Shown here: piece by piece, positions 45,397 to 54,046 of the stretch | Layout of the letters: each line of letters starts with the position of its first letter | How positions within the stretch are numbered: the first letter of the stretch is position 1 | Origin: Streptacidiphilus jeojiense | GTDB lineage: Bacteria; Actinomycetota; Actinomycetes; Streptomycetales; Streptomycetaceae | Length of the DNA stretch: 64,000 bases | Direction of reading: 5' to 3' | Assembly: GCF_000719095.1 (NCBI RefSeq) | Contig: NZ_JOEH01000002.1 | Span: forward strand, 62,001 to 126,000 | Made by a program: the position numbers and the translations under genes | Notes under the pieces: generated by a model | Database searches by the model: none | Told to the model about the DNA's origin: nothing | What the model saw: the letters and a program-made list of their open reading frames with translations, nothing else

Positions 45397-46223
45397 CACC
45401 CCCGTTCGGCACCCGTCTGCGCCAGGCCATGGACAAGCGTGGTCCGCTCTGCGTGGGCATCGACCCGCACGTGGCGCTGCTGGAGGCGTGGGGGCTGGGC
45501 GACGACGTCGCCGGCCTGGAGCGGTTCTCGCGGACGGTGGTGGAGGCGCTGGCGGGCGAGGTGGCCGTGCTCAAGCCGCAGAGCGCCTTCTTCGAGCGCT
45601 TCGGCAGCAGGGGCATCGCGGTGCTGGAGCAGACCGTCGCGGACGCCCGGTCGGCGGGCGCCCTGGTGCTGATGGACGCCAAGCGCGGCGACATCGGCTC
45701 GACCATGGCCGCGTACGCGGACGCCTTCCTGGCACCGACCAGCCCGCTGTTCTCCGACGCGGTGACGGTCTCGCCCTATCTGGGCTTCGGCTCGCTGCGG
45801 CCGGCCGTCGACGCGGCGCGGGCGAGCGGTTCCGGCCTCTTCGCGCTGGCGCTGACCTCCAACCCGGAGGGGCACGAGGTGCAGCGCGCGGTGGGGGAGG
45901 ACGGCCTCAGCGTCGCGCAGTCGGTGCTGCGGCAGCTCGCCGCGGAGAACGCCGACGCGAGCCCGCTGGGCAGCTTCGGCGCGGTCGTCGGTGCCACCCT
46001 CAGGGACATCGGCGAGGACCTGGAGATCAACGGCGCGCTGCTGGCCCCCGGGGTCGGCGCCCAGGGCGCGACCCCGGCGGACCTCCCTGCGGTCTTCGGC
46101 GCCGCGGCGGCCAATGTGCTGCCGAGCGTCAGCCGCGACGTACTGAAGCACGGCCCCTCGGTCGCGGCGCTGCGCGAGGTGTCTGCTCGATTTGTGGACG
46201 AGGTGCGTAGCGCGATCGGCTGA
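45393..46223 (+). CDS. pyrF: Orotidine 5'-phosphate decarboxylase
   Basis: 276 residues, the larger type found in actinobacteria. It makes UMP. The catalytic Lys/Asp motif is LVLMDAKRGDIGSTMAAYAD. CVGIDPHVALLEAWGL, VAVLKPQSAFFERFGS, VSPYLGFGSLRPAVDAA and LLAPGVGAQGATPADLP are family segments. pyrE (orotate phosphoribosyltransferase) is not in the window and must lie elsewhere. It is the last gene of the operon; a T-tailed hairpin follows 148 bp downstream. Confidence 0.96.
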   Translation: MTPPFGTRLRQAMDKRGPLCVGIDPHVALLEAWGLGDDVAGLERFSRTVVEALAGEVAVLKPQSAFFERFGSRGIAVLEQTVADARSAGALVLMDAKRGDIGSTMAAYADAFLAPTSPLFSDAVTVSPYLGFGSLRPAVDAARASGSGLFALALTSNPEGHEVQRAVGEDGLSVAQSVLRQLAAENADASPLGSFGAVVGATLRDIGEDLEINGALLAPGVGAQGATPADLPAVFGAAAANVLPSVSRDVLKHGPSVAALREVSARFVDEVRSAIG

Positions 46224-46370
46224 CGGCCCGCCGGATCGCTCGTTCGTGTGATGCTTTCGTGAACACCTTGTGTGCTCCTGATCAGCGGATTTGATCCGAG
46301 CAGGGGCCTCGGTGGCGGGGTGGGCCGACGAGTCGGGTCGCCACTCCTCGAAAACCGGGGGATATGTCCG

Positions 46371-46408
46371 GAAAAGTCCTGCCCGAGCGAGGCTGACCAG
46401 GACTTTTC
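46371..46408 (+). terminator. T-rich hairpin after pyrF
   Basis: GAAAAGTCCTG and CAGGACTTTTC are perfect 11-bp arms around 16 bases; the descending arm ends in TTTTC and TTTTT follows shortly. It looks like an intrinsic terminator. Confidence 0.65.
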
Positions 46409-46419
46409 TGTGCTTTTTC

Positions 46420-46448
46420 CTGACGTGGACCGCGCAGAGGGGTAGTGT
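46420..46448 (+). promoter_or_regulatory. mihF promoter
   Basis: CTGACG and TAGTGT are spaced by 17 bp, close to the streptomycete housekeeping consensus TTGACn/TAGnnT. Transcription would start near 46455. Confidence 0.6.
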
Positions 46449-46568
46449 CCGGCGGTAAGTCCACTGAGGGGCGTGTTCCACGTTGCTCTTGCAGGTCAGA
46501 GCTACTAGGTTCCTCAGCGGCTGACAACCAGTCCTGTCCTATTCGTTCGAATCACTGAGGTGAACGGC

Positions 46569-46892
46569 GTGGCACTTCCGCCCCTTACCCCTGAGCAGCG
46601 CACCGCTGCGCTCGCCAAGGCAGCTGAGGCTCGCCGGGAGCGCGCCGAGATCAAGAACCGGCTCAAGCACAGCGGCGCTTCGCTCCACGAGGTCATCAAG
46701 GCCGGCCAGGAGAACGACGTCATCGGCAAGATGAAGGTCAGTGCTCTCCTGGAGTCGCTCCCGGGCGTCGGCAAGGTCCGGGCCAAGCAGATCATGGAGC
46801 GGCTCGGCATCTCCGAGAGCCGTCGTGTGCGCGGTCTCGGTACCAACCAGATCGCTTCCCTGGAGCGCGAGTTCGGCGGCGCTCCGGCCTGA
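46569..46892 (+). CDS. mihF: Actinobacterial integration host factor (sIHF/mIHF)
   Basis: 107 residues, the same size as S. coelicolor sIHF. It is a nucleoid protein unrelated to E. coli IHF. The N-terminal helix ALPPLTPEQRTAALAKAAEA leads to RAEIKNRLKHSGASLHEVIK. The DNA-binding helix-two-turn-helix is SLPGVGKVRAKQIMERLGIS with RRVRGLGTNQIASLEREFG. I chose the GTG at 46569, which gives the known N-terminus, over a GTG three codons upstream. It is followed by gmk, rpoZ and coaBC in the order known for streptomycetes. Confidence 0.95.
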   Translation: MALPPLTPEQRTAALAKAAEARRERAEIKNRLKHSGASLHEVIKAGQENDVIGKMKVSALLESLPGVGKVRAKQIMERLGISESRRVRGLGTNQIASLEREFGGAPA

Positions 46893-46928
46893 TCCGTGCC
46901 GATGGTTCGAGAACCGTCCCGGTTCCTG

Positions 46929-46934
46929 GATAAT
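46929..46934 (+). promoter_or_regulatory. Probable -10 of a leaderless gmk promoter
   Basis: GATAAT lies 6 bases before the gmk ATG. The same string GGATAATCGG stands directly before the rpe ATG (57089-57098). Confidence 0.45.
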
Positions 46935-46940
46935 CGGTAC

Positions 46941-47498
46941 ATGAGTGAACGTCCGCGGCTGACCGTGCTCTCCGGCCCCTCAGGGGTCGGCAAGAGCACG
47001 GTCGTCAGCTTTATGCGAGCAAAGCACCCCGAAGTATGGCTCTCCGTGTCCGCGACCACCCGCAAGCCGCGGCCGGGCGAGAAGCACGGTGTGCAGTACT
47101 ACTTCGTCGACGAGGACGAGTTCGCCAAGATGGTGGCCAACGGCGAGCTGCTGGAGTGGGCGGTGTTCGCCGGCAACCACTACGGCACGCCCCGCAAGCC
47201 CGTCCTGGACAAGCTGGAGCGCGGCGAGCCGGTGCTGCTGGAGATCGATCTCCAGGGCGCCCGCCAGGTGCGCGAGTCCATGCCCGAGGCCCAGTCCGTC
47301 TTCCTGGCCCCGCCCTCCTGGGAGGAGCTGGTCCGCCGCCTCACCGGCCGCGGCACCGAGCCGCAGGAGGTCATCGACGAGCGGCTGCGCAGCGCCAAGG
47401 TGGAACTCGCCGCCGAAAGCGAATTCGACACCACTCTGGTCAACCACTCGGTCGAGGGTGTAGCGGCGGAACTGCTAGCCTTGCTCAACGTAGTCTGA
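46941..47498 (+). CDS. gmk: Guanylate kinase
   Basis: 185 residues. It phosphorylates GMP to GDP. Walker A is [13 protein letters not shown]; the GMP-binding segment is [20 protein letters not shown], and [14 protein letters not shown] is the Walker B region. The ATG at 46941 gives the family start; an upstream in-frame GTG at 46896 would add 15 unconserved residues. No Shine-Dalgarno sequence is present, so a leaderless mRNA from GATAAT is likely. rpoZ starts 24 bp later. Confidence 0.96.
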   Translation: MSERPRLTVLSGPSGVGKSTVVSFMRAKHPEVWLSVSATTRKPRPGEKHGVQYYFVDEDEFAKMVANGELLEWAVFAGNHYGTPRKPVLDKLERGEPVLLEIDLQGARQVRESMPEAQSVFLAPPSWEELVRRLTGRGTEPQEVIDERLRSAKVELAAESEFDTTLVNHSVEGVAAELLALLNVV

Positions 47499-47522
47499 TC
47501 ATTTTCTCCGGAAGGTTCCCGC

Positions 47523-47789
47523 GTGTCCTCTTCGATGACAGCGCCCGAAGGCATCATCAACCCGCCGATCGATGAGCTGCTCGAGGCCACCGACTCCAAG
47601 TACAGCCTGGTGATCTACGCGGCCAAGCGCGCGCGTCAGATCAACGCCTACTACTCGCAGCTCGGCGAGGGCCTGCTGGAGTACGTCGGCCCGCTGGTCG
47701 ACACCCACGTCCACGAGAAGCCGCTGTCGATCGCGCTGCGCGAGATCAACGCCGGCATGCTGACCGCCGAGGCGATCGACGCCCAGTAG
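47523..47789 (+). CDS. rpoZ: RNA polymerase omega subunit
   Basis: 88 residues. Omega helps fold and dock beta-prime. The pattern [55 protein letters not shown] is characteristic. The GTG start has CCGGAAGG ten bases upstream. A strong intrinsic terminator follows at 47817, so it probably ends the gmk-rpoZ transcript. Confidence 0.95.
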   Translation: MSSSMTAPEGIINPPIDELLEATDSKYSLVIYAAKRARQINAYYSQLGEGLLEYVGPLVDTHVHEKPLSIALREINAGMLTAEAIDAQ

Positions 47790-47816
47790 GCGGCGCACCT
47801 CGCACAGCAGCGTCCT

Positions 47817-47851
47817 GCCGCGGCCCGTAGCATGCTCGGGCCGCGGCTTTT
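47817..47851 (+). terminator. Intrinsic terminator after rpoZ
   Basis: GCCGCGGCCCG pairs perfectly with CGGGCCGCGGC (11 bp) across 9 bases and is followed by TTTTG. Confidence 0.85.
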
Positions 47852-47891
47852 GCGTGCCCGCGCAACGGATTGAGCAGGGAGTGGTCCACGA

Positions 47892-49091
47892 GTGAACGTC
47901 GTCCTGGGTGTCAGCGGGGGCATCGCCGCCTACAAGGCGTGCGAGCTGCTGCGGCGCTTCTCGGAGTCCGGCCATGACGTGCGGGTGGTGCCGACCGCCT
48001 CCGCGCTGCACTTCGTCGGCGCCGCGACCTGGTCGGCGCTGTCTGGCAAGCCGGTCGCCACCGAGGTCTGGGAGGGCGTGCACGAGGTCCCGCACGTGCG
48101 GATCGGGCAGCACGCCGACCTGCTGGTGATCGCCCCGGCGACGGCCGACATCATGGCCAAGGCCGCCCACGGCATCGCCGACGACCTGCTCACCAACACC
48201 CTGCTGACGGCCCGCTGCCCGGTGGTCTTCGCCCCGGCGATGCACACCGAGATGTGGGAGCACCCGGCCACCCAGGAGAACGTCGCCACGCTGCGCCGCC
48301 GCGGCGCGGTGGTGATCGAGCCCGCGGTGGGCCGGCTGACCGGCGTGGACACCGGCAAGGGCCGCTTCCCCGACCCGGACGCGATCTTCGAGCTGTGCCG
48401 GCGGGTGCTGACCCGCGGCGCGGACGCCGGCCAGGCCGACCTGGCCGGCCGTCATCTGGTGGTCTCCGCCGGGGGCACCCGCGAGCCGCTGGACCCGGTG
48501 CGCTTCCTGGGCAACCTCTCCACCGGACGCCAGGGCTACGCGCTGGCCGCGGTCGCCGCCGCCCGCGGGGCCCGGGTCACCCTGGTCGCGGCCAACACCG
48601 ACCTGCCGGACCCGGCCGGGGTGGACCTGGTCCGGGTCGGCACCGCGGCGGAGCTGCGGGAGGCGGTGCTGGCCGCCGCGGCCGACGCGGACGCGGTGGT
48701 GATGGCGGCCGCGGTGGCCGACTTCCGGCCGGCTCATTACAAGCATGTGAAGATCAAGAAGGTGGAGGGTGAGTCGCCCGCGCCGGTGGAGCTGGTGCGC
48801 AACCCGGACGTGCTGGCCGAGATCTCGCAGCAGCGGCAGGCCCCGGGCCAGGTCGTGGTGGGTTTCGCGGCCGAGACCGACGACGTGCTCGCCAACGGCC
48901 GGGCCAAGCTGGCCCGCAAGGGCTGTGACCTGCTGGTGGTCAACGAGGTGGGCCGGGGCCGGGCCTTCGGCAGCGCCGACAACGAGGCGGTCATCCTTTC
49001 GAGGGACGGCTCGGAGACGGCCGTGCCCTTCGGACCCAAGGCGGCACTGGCCGATCTGCTGTGGGACCTGGTCGCGGAGCGGCTCCGCTGA
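47892..49091 (+). CDS. coaBC: Bifunctional phosphopantothenoylcysteine decarboxylase / phosphopantothenate-cysteine ligase
   Basis: 399 residues. The N-half is the FMN-dependent CoaC decarboxylase (NVVLGVSGGIAAYKACELLR, IGQHADLLVIAPATADIMAK, PAMHTEMWEHPATQENV). The C-half is the CoaB synthetase (VSAGGTREPLDPVRFLGNLS, STGRQGYALAAVAAARGA, VMAAAVADFRPAHY, KIKKVEG). Together they make 4'-phosphopantetheine for coenzyme A. The GTG start follows GAGCAGGGAG. It precedes metK with a 177-bp gap. Confidence 0.96.
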   Translation: MNVVLGVSGGIAAYKACELLRRFSESGHDVRVVPTASALHFVGAATWSALSGKPVATEVWEGVHEVPHVRIGQHADLLVIAPATADIMAKAAHGIADDLLTNTLLTARCPVVFAPAMHTEMWEHPATQENVATLRRRGAVVIEPAVGRLTGVDTGKGRFPDPDAIFELCRRVLTRGADAGQADLAGRHLVVSAGGTREPLDPVRFLGNLSTGRQGYALAAVAAARGARVTLVAANTDLPDPAGVDLVRVGTAAELREAVLAAAADADAVVMAAAVADFRPAHYKHVKIKKVEGESPAPVELVRNPDVLAEISQQRQAPGQVVVGFAAETDDVLANGRAKLARKGCDLLVVNEVGRGRAFGSADNEAVILSRDGSETAVPFGPKAALADLLWDLVAERLR

Positions 49092-49206
49092 CCCCGTCCG
49101 GCCAGCAGAAACGACCCTGTGCGGATCCAAAGAATGAGACCCTGTGAGTCAGATGCGGGAACCTTTGGTTACACTCCCCGCAGTAGTCCTCCATAAGTCT
49201 TTCCGG

Positions 49207-49235
49207 ACCGGCGGGGTTCCCACCAATCCGCCGGT
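49207..49235 (+). other. Hairpin in the metK leader
   Basis: ACCGGCGG and CCGCCGGT are perfect 8-bp arms around 13 bases, 33 bp before the metK start. A -10-like TACACT stands at 49170. It does not resemble a SAM riboswitch as far as I can see; its role is unclear. Confidence 0.35.
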
Positions 49236-49268
49236 TCAGTCAGCAGCCGCTGCAACTCAGGGAGCGCT

Positions 49269-50477
49269 GTGTCTCGCCGCCTGTTCACTTCGGAGTCCGT
49301 GACCGAGGGTCACCCCGACAAGATCGCTGACCAGATCAGCGACACCATTCTCGACGCCCTCCTGAAGGACGACCCCACCTCGCGGGTCGCCGTGGAGACG
49401 CTGATCACCACCGGCCAGGTCCATGTCGCCGGTGAGGTCACCACCAAGGCCTACGCGCCGATCGCGCAGCTGGTCCGGGAGAAGATCCTGGAGATCGGCT
49501 ACGACTCGTCCAAGAAGGGCTTCGACGGCGCCTCCTGCGGCGTGTCGGTGTCCATCGGCGCCCAGTCGCCCGACATCGCCCAGGGCGTCGACGACGCCTA
49601 CGAGAACCGCGTCGAGGGCGACGACGACGAGCTCGACAAGCAGGGTGCCGGCGACCAGGGTCTGATGTTCGGGTACGCGTGCGACGACACGCCCGAGCTG
49701 ATGCCGTTGCCGATCACCCTGGCGCACCGGCTGGCCAAGCGCCTGTCCGAGGTGCGCAAGAACGGGACCATCCCGTACCTGCGCCCCGACGGCAAGACCC
49801 AGGTGACCATCGAGTACGACGGCGACTCGGCCGTGCGCCTGGACACCGTGGTGGTCTCCTCGCAGCACGCGTCCGACATCGACCTGGACTCGCTGCTGGC
49901 CCCCGACATCCGCGAGTTCGTGGTGGAGCCGGAGCTGAAGGCGCTGGCCGACGAGGGCATCACCCTGGTCACCGAGGGCTACCGGCTGCTGGTGAACCCG
50001 ACCGGCCGCTTCGAGATCGGCGGCCCGATGGGCGACGCCGGCCTGACCGGCCGCAAGATCATCATCGACACCTACGGCGGCATGGCCCGTCACGGTGGCG
50101 GCGCGTTCTCCGGCAAGGACCCGTCCAAGGTCGACCGCTCCGCCGCGTACGCGATGCGCTGGGTCGCCAAGAACATCGTCGCCGCGGGCCTGGCCCGGCG
50201 CGCCGAGGTCCAGGTCGCCTACGCGATCGGCAAGGCCGAGCCGGTGGGCCTGTTCGTGGAGACCTTCGGCACCGAGACCGCCCCGGTGCTCAAGATCCAG
50301 GAAGCCGTCACCCAGGTCTTCGACCTGCGACCGGCCGCGATCATCCGCGACCTGGACCTGCTGCGCCCGATCTACTCCCAGACCGCCGCCTACGGCCACT
50401 TCGGCCGTGAGCTGCCGGACTTCACCTGGGAGCGCACCGACCGCGCCGAGGCGCTGAAGCGCGCTGTCGAGGCCTGA
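49269..50477 (+). CDS. metK: S-adenosylmethionine synthetase
   Basis: 402 residues. It makes SAM from methionine and ATP. Family segments: [52 protein letters not shown] (flexible gate loop), [32 protein letters not shown] (P-loop-like) and [15 protein letters not shown] start with AGGGAG. SAM is known to affect antibiotic production in streptomycetes. A perfect hairpin terminator follows at 50496. Confidence 0.97.
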   Translation: MSRRLFTSESVTEGHPDKIADQISDTILDALLKDDPTSRVAVETLITTGQVHVAGEVTTKAYAPIAQLVREKILEIGYDSSKKGFDGASCGVSVSIGAQSPDIAQGVDDAYENRVEGDDDELDKQGAGDQGLMFGYACDDTPELMPLPITLAHRLAKRLSEVRKNGTIPYLRPDGKTQVTIEYDGDSAVRLDTVVVSSQHASDIDLDSLLAPDIREFVVEPELKALADEGITLVTEGYRLLVNPTGRFEIGGPMGDAGLTGRKIIIDTYGGMARHGGGAFSGKDPSKVDRSAAYAMRWVAKNIVAAGLARRAEVQVAYAIGKAEPVGLFVETFGTETAPVLKIQEAVTQVFDLRPAAIIRDLDLLRPIYSQTAAYGHFGRELPDFTWERTDRAEALKRAVEA

Positions 50478-50495
50478 CAGCAGCCCAGAACGGCC

Positions 50496-50529
50496 GACGG
50501 CCCCTCCGGAGAGATCCGGAGGGGCCGTC
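50496..50529. terminator. Hairpin terminator between metK and the YbjQ-like gene
   Basis: GACGGCCCCTCCGGA and TCCGGAGGGGCCGTC are perfect 15-bp arms around GAGA. The flanking genes converge, so it can act on both. Confidence 0.8.
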
Positions 50530-50556
50530 GCCGTCCGCCGCGCGGTCGAGGGAGCG

Positions 50557-50925
50557 TCAGCCGAGCGGGCTGATCACGGCGGCGGTTCCGTAGGCGCAGA
50601 TCTCGGCGCCGTTGCCGCCGGCCTCGGTGACGTCGAAGCGCATGGCCAGCACCGCGTTGGCACCGCGCGACCTGGCCTGCTCCACCAGTCGGTCCATGGC
50701 CTGGTTGCGGCTCTCCACCAGGGTCTTGGTGAGCCCGCGCAGCTCGCCGCCGGCCAGCGACTTGAAGCCGGCGCCGATCTGGCTGCCGATGTTGCGGGAG
50801 CGGACGGTGAGGCCGAACACCTCGCCGATCACCCGGTCCACCCGGTGGCCGGGAACGTCGTTGGTGGTGACCACCAGGACCTCGGTGCTGTGCTGGCCCC
50901 CGCCGAAATCATCGAGATTCGTCAT
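50557..50925 (-). CDS. YbjQ/UPF0145-family (putative heavy-metal-binding) protein
   Basis: 122 residues. The UPF0145 pattern is clear: EVLVVTTNDVPGHRVDRVIG, GEVFGLTVRSRNIGSQIGAG, KTLVESRNQAMDRLVEQARS, GANAVLAMRFDV and EICAYGTAAVI. The family forms pentamers; its function is not established, and the name heavy-metal-binding is a tentative one. I chose the ATG at 50925; another lies three codons upstream. CAGAAT seven bases before it may be a leaderless -10. It is divergent from priA. Confidence 0.82.
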   Translation of the reverse strand: MTNLDDFGGGQHSTEVLVVTTNDVPGHRVDRVIGEVFGLTVRSRNIGSQIGAGFKSLAGGELRGLTKTLVESRNQAMDRLVEQARSRGANAVLAMRFDVTEAGGNGAEICAYGTAAVISPLG

Positions 50926-50997
50926 GACCCGCATTCTGCCGCCCCGGGGCCGTCCCGGCATCGGGATGTGTCGGTCGGTTCTGGTAGGACTTGGGGC

Positions 50998-53133
50998 ATG
51001 AACGGCAGCACCGGCTCCCCCGACCGTGCCCCCGCCTCCGAAGGGGGAGCGGGGGAGCAACTGGAGCTGGTCCGTGCCGAGCTGAAGAAGGCCAGGGCCA
51101 GGGCGAAGCCCAGGACCAACCCCAAGGCGACCACCGGCCGGCTGCCGGTCGCCCGAGTGGTCGTCAACAAGGGTGTGCTGGTGATCGACCAGTACTTCGA
51201 CTACTCCGTTCCGGTGGATCTGGACGAGACCGCCCAACCCGGGGTCCGGGTCCGGGTGCGGTTCGGCGCGCGGGTGGTCAAGGGCCGGCGCGAGGGCGGC
51301 ACGCTGATCGACGGCTTCGTGGTGGAGCGGCTGGCGGCGTCCGACTACGCCGGACCGCTGGCGCCGCTGAGCCAGGTGCTGTCGCCGGAGCCGGTGCTCT
51401 CGCCGGAGCTGCTGCGGCTGTGCCGGGCGGTCGCGGACCGCTACGCCGGGACGCTGGCGGACGTGCTGCAGCTGGCGGTGCCGCCCAAGCACGGCCGGGC
51501 CGAGGCGGCCCCCTCGCCGGACCCGCTGCCGGCGCCGGCGCCGCCGCCCGCCGGCTCCTGGAGCCGCTATCCGCAGGGGCCGGCCTTCCTGTCCGCACTC
51601 GCGGCCGGCGGCGCGCCCAGGGCGGTGTGGACGGCGCTGCCCGGCGGGAGCTGGGCGGCTGAGCTGGCCGTGGCGGTGGCCTCGGCGCTGGCCTCGGGAC
51701 GGGGCGCGCTGGTGGTGCTGCCCGACGGCCGCTCGGTGGCGCAGTTGGACGCCGCGCTGCTGGAGCTGCTGGGCTCCGGGCACCATGTGGCGCTCACCGC
51801 CGAGCACGGCGCCGAGGAGCGCTACCGCCGCTGGCTGGCCGTCAGCCGCGGCTCGGTCCGCGCCGTGGTGGGCACCAGGGCCGCGATGTTCGCGCCGGTG
51901 CGCGAGCTGGGGCTGCTGGCGGTGTGGGACGACGGGGACGACCGGCACAGCGACGAGCGCGCCCCCTATCCGCACGCCCGCGACGTGCTGCTGCTGCGGG
52001 CCGCCGAGGTCGGTGCCGCGGTGCTGATCGGCGGGCTGACCACCACGGTGGAGGCGGCGCAGCTGCTGCACACCGGCTGGGCCAGACCTCTGGCCGCGGA
52101 CCGGGAGCAGGTGCGGCGCAGCGCCCCGCTGGTCCGCACGGTCTCGGACCGGGACCAGTCGGACGACGCGGCGGCCCGGGCGGCCCGGCTGCCCTCGCAC
52201 GCCTGGCGGGTGGCCAGGGAGGCGCTGGAACGCGGTCCGGTACTGGTGCAGGTGCCGCGGCGCGGCTATGTGCCGAGGCTGGCCTGCACCCGCTGCCGGG
52301 AGGGCGCGCGCTGCGCCCACTGCGCCGGGCCGCTGGCGCTGCCGGGCGCCGACGGCGTACTCACCTGCGCCTGGTGCGGGCGGACCGAGGCGGACTGGCA
52401 CTGTCGGGAGTGCGGCGGGACCGGGCTGCGGGCCCAGGTGGTCGGGACCAGGCGCACCGCCGAGGAGCTGGGACGGGCCTTTCCGCTGGTCCCGGTCCGC
52501 ACCTCGGGGCGGGCCGAGGTGCTGGCCTCGGTGCCGGACGCCCCGGCGCTGGTGGTGTCCACCCCGGGGGCCGAGCCGGTGGCCGAGGGCGGTTACGCGG
52601 CTGCGCTGCTGCTGGACGGCTGGGCCCTGCTGGGCCGGGCCGACCTGCGGGCCGGCGAGGACGCGCTGCGGCGCTGGACCAACGCGGCCGCGCTGGTGCG
52701 GCCGCGGGAGCAGGGCGGCACGGTGGTGGTCGTCGCGGAGGAGACGCTGCGGCCGGTGCAGGCGCTGGTGCGGTGGGACCCGGCCGGGTTCGCGGCGCTG
52801 GAGCTGGGCGAGCGGGCCGAACTGCGGTTCCCGCCGGTGTCGCGGATGGCCTCGGTGACGGGCAGTGCCGCCTCGGTCGAGGATCTACTGGGGCTGCTGC
52901 GGCTGCCGGAGGGCGGCGACGTGCTGGGGCCGGTGCCGGTGCGGGGGCGGCCCTCGGGCGGGGGCGCTCCGGGCGGCCCGGGCGCGGAGCCGTTGGAGCG
53001 GGTGCTGCTGCGGGTCGATCCGGGGCGGGGGGCGGCGCTGGCCGCGGCGCTGAAGGCGGCTCAGGTCGCCCAGCTGGTGCGGAGGTCGGCCGAGCCGGTG
53101 CGGGTGCGGGTCGATCCGCCGGACATCGGCTGA
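50998..53133 (+). CDS. priA: PriA-like primosomal protein lacking helicase ATPase motifs
   Basis: 711 residues. The N-terminal 3' DNA-binding domain (VARVVVNKGVLVIDQYFDYS, GVRVRVRFGARVVKGRR) and the eight-Cys zinc region (CTRCREGARCAHC, CAWCGR, CREC) are intact. The Walker A site, normally GxTGSGKT, reads TALPGGSWAAELAVA, and the DEEH box reads WDDGDDRHSDE. Both lack the key Lys and Glu. Actinobacterial PriA is known to be helicase-deficient by sequence; it probably keeps DNA/SSB binding at restart sites. Extra Gly/Pro-rich loops are present. TAGGAC seven bases before the ATG suggests a leaderless mRNA. Confidence 0.9.
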   Translation: MNGSTGSPDRAPASEGGAGEQLELVRAELKKARARAKPRTNPKATTGRLPVARVVVNKGVLVIDQYFDYSVPVDLDETAQPGVRVRVRFGARVVKGRREGGTLIDGFVVERLAASDYAGPLAPLSQVLSPEPVLSPELLRLCRAVADRYAGTLADVLQLAVPPKHGRAEAAPSPDPLPAPAPPPAGSWSRYPQGPAFLSALAAGGAPRAVWTALPGGSWAAELAVAVASALASGRGALVVLPDGRSVAQLDAALLELLGSGHHVALTAEHGAEERYRRWLAVSRGSVRAVVGTRAAMFAPVRELGLLAVWDDGDDRHSDERAPYPHARDVLLLRAAEVGAAVLIGGLTTTVEAAQLLHTGWARPLAADREQVRRSAPLVRTVSDRDQSDDAAARAARLPSHAWRVAREALERGPVLVQVPRRGYVPRLACTRCREGARCAHCAGPLALPGADGVLTCAWCGRTEADWHCRECGGTGLRAQVVGTRRTAEELGRAFPLVPVRTSGRAEVLASVPDAPALVVSTPGAEPVAEGGYAAALLLDGWALLGRADLRAGEDALRRWTNAAALVRPREQGGTVVVVAEETLRPVQALVRWDPAGFAALELGERAELRFPPVSRMASVTGSAASVEDLLGLLRLPEGGDVLGPVPVRGRPSGGGAPGGPGAEPLERVLLRVDPGRGAALAAALKAAQVAQLVRRSAEPVRVRVDPPDIG

Positions 53134-53144
53134 GGCGGATCCTC

Positions 53145-53265
53145 GGCTGCGGCGTCTGCCTGGTTGGCCGCGCAGTTCCCCGCGCCCCTAAGCAAGTGCA
53201 ACTGGCCCAGTTGCAGCCCCCTGGGGGCGCGGGGAACTGCGCGACAAGCCATGCACATGCCGCAC
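53145..53265. repeat. Dispersed nested-palindrome repeat, copy E
   Basis: GGCTGCGGCGTCTGCCTGG opens it; the arms CGCAGTTCCCCGCGCCCC and GGGGCGCGGGGAACTGCG are nearly perfect mirrors, and the core is TGCAACTGGCCCAGTTGCA. It ends CATGCACATGCCGCA, right at the stop codon of the convergent gene at 53266. It lies between priA (plus) and that gene (minus). Confidence 0.9.
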
Positions 53266-53829
53266 TCAGCGCCGGACGTTCTCCACCTGCTCCGCCGCTT
53301 CGGTAGGGACGACGTGGTCGCGCCGCGCAGCGGGGATCGCGCGGGACAGGCCGCCGGGGATCTGCACTCCGCCGGAGGGTGCCAGGCTCTGTCCGGCGGG
53401 GGTGTCCAGCACCTCGGCGAGGGCCTCGGCCGGAGTGCTGCGGCTGCCCTGCTCGGGGACGCCGGCCACGGTGCCGTCCGCGGGGCGGCGCACGCCGTAC
53501 CTGCGGTGCACGGCCTGCTTGGTGACGCCCAGTGCGGAGCCGACGGCGTCCCAGGAGAAGCCCAGCGAGCGGTCGAACTCGACGGCGGCGGCGACCAGGC
53601 CCTCCACGCTGTCCCTGAGCTCCTGCGCCAGCCGTACCGTGGGCGCGGGGGCACGTCCGTAGACGACGAAACCGGCGGCGGTGGTGGGGCGGCGCGGGCG
53701 GTACACGTTGCCGAGCTGTGCGGTGAGCGTACGCAGCGCGTCGACCTGGCGCCGCACCCGCTCGATGTCCCGCACCAGCAGGTGCAGACTGGCCCTTGCC
53801 CGGGCGTCGTGGGTGGCGTGGTCGGCCAT
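53266..53829 (-). CDS. Probable DNA-binding protein with HTH-like segment
   Basis: 187 residues. An N-terminal helical part ([20 protein letters not shown]) is followed by a central segment with helix-turn-helix character, [20 protein letters not shown], preceded by [13 protein letters not shown]. The rest is Pro/Ala-rich and ends with a charged tail ([14 protein letters not shown]). The HTH-like piece matches a group of small streptomycete proteins of unknown function. The ATG at 53829 follows GGCTCCCG; a perfect GGTCAA/TTGACC inverted repeat lies 28 bp upstream and may be its own operator. Role unknown. Confidence 0.65.
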   Translation of the reverse strand: MADHATHDARARASLHLLVRDIERVRRQVDALRTLTAQLGNVYRPRRPTTAAGFVVYGRAPAPTVRLAQELRDSVEGLVAAAVEFDRSLGFSWDAVGSALGVTKQAVHRRYGVRRPADGTVAGVPEQGSRSTPAEALAEVLDTPAGQSLAPSGGVQIPGGLSRAIPAARRDHVVPTEAAEQVENVRR

Positions 53830-53856
53830 GGTATTCGGGAGCCTCTCGGAACCGGC

Positions 53857-53874
53857 GGTCAATCTCCTTTGACC
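53857..53874. promoter_or_regulatory. GGTCAA-N6-TTGACC inverted repeat
   Basis: A perfect 6-bp inverted repeat with a 6-bp spacer, 28 bp upstream of the HTH-like gene and about 170 bp upstream of def. The TTGACC half could also serve as a -35 on either strand. Confidence 0.45.
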
Positions 53875-53979
53875 AACGGCCGAAGTGCCCGACTGGTCAC
53901 GGCGGGGGCGTGCGGAGGCATGCGCACGGCGTGCGGGTGGAGGCGTGCGACCTGGGGGTCGGTGCCCCCGCCACGTCAG

Positions 53980-53985
53980 TAGACT
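53980..53985 (+). promoter_or_regulatory. -10 element of the def promoter
   Basis: TAGACT is the ideal streptomycete housekeeping -10. The start of transcription would be near 53992, about 55 bases before the def GTG. A clear -35 is lacking. Confidence 0.45.
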
Positions 53986-54046
53986 GGCGTGTCTGTGCAC
54001 TTCTTGTTGCTGCACGCCTCCACCCTGACCGACGGGAGCCCGTTCC

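Larger units (their letters stand above)
46224..46568. other. 345-bp gene-free region between pyrF and mihF
   Basis: It contains a terminator-like hairpin for the pyr operon (46371), a good promoter for mihF (46420-46448) and a leader of about 110 bases with no open frame or conserved RNA that I recognise. Confidence 0.6.

Noticed and set aside
49092..49268. Possible SAM riboswitch before metK
   Set aside because: The region has one 8-bp hairpin and no pattern of a known SAM riboswitch class, and it is too short after the likely -10 for a full aptamer with expression platform.
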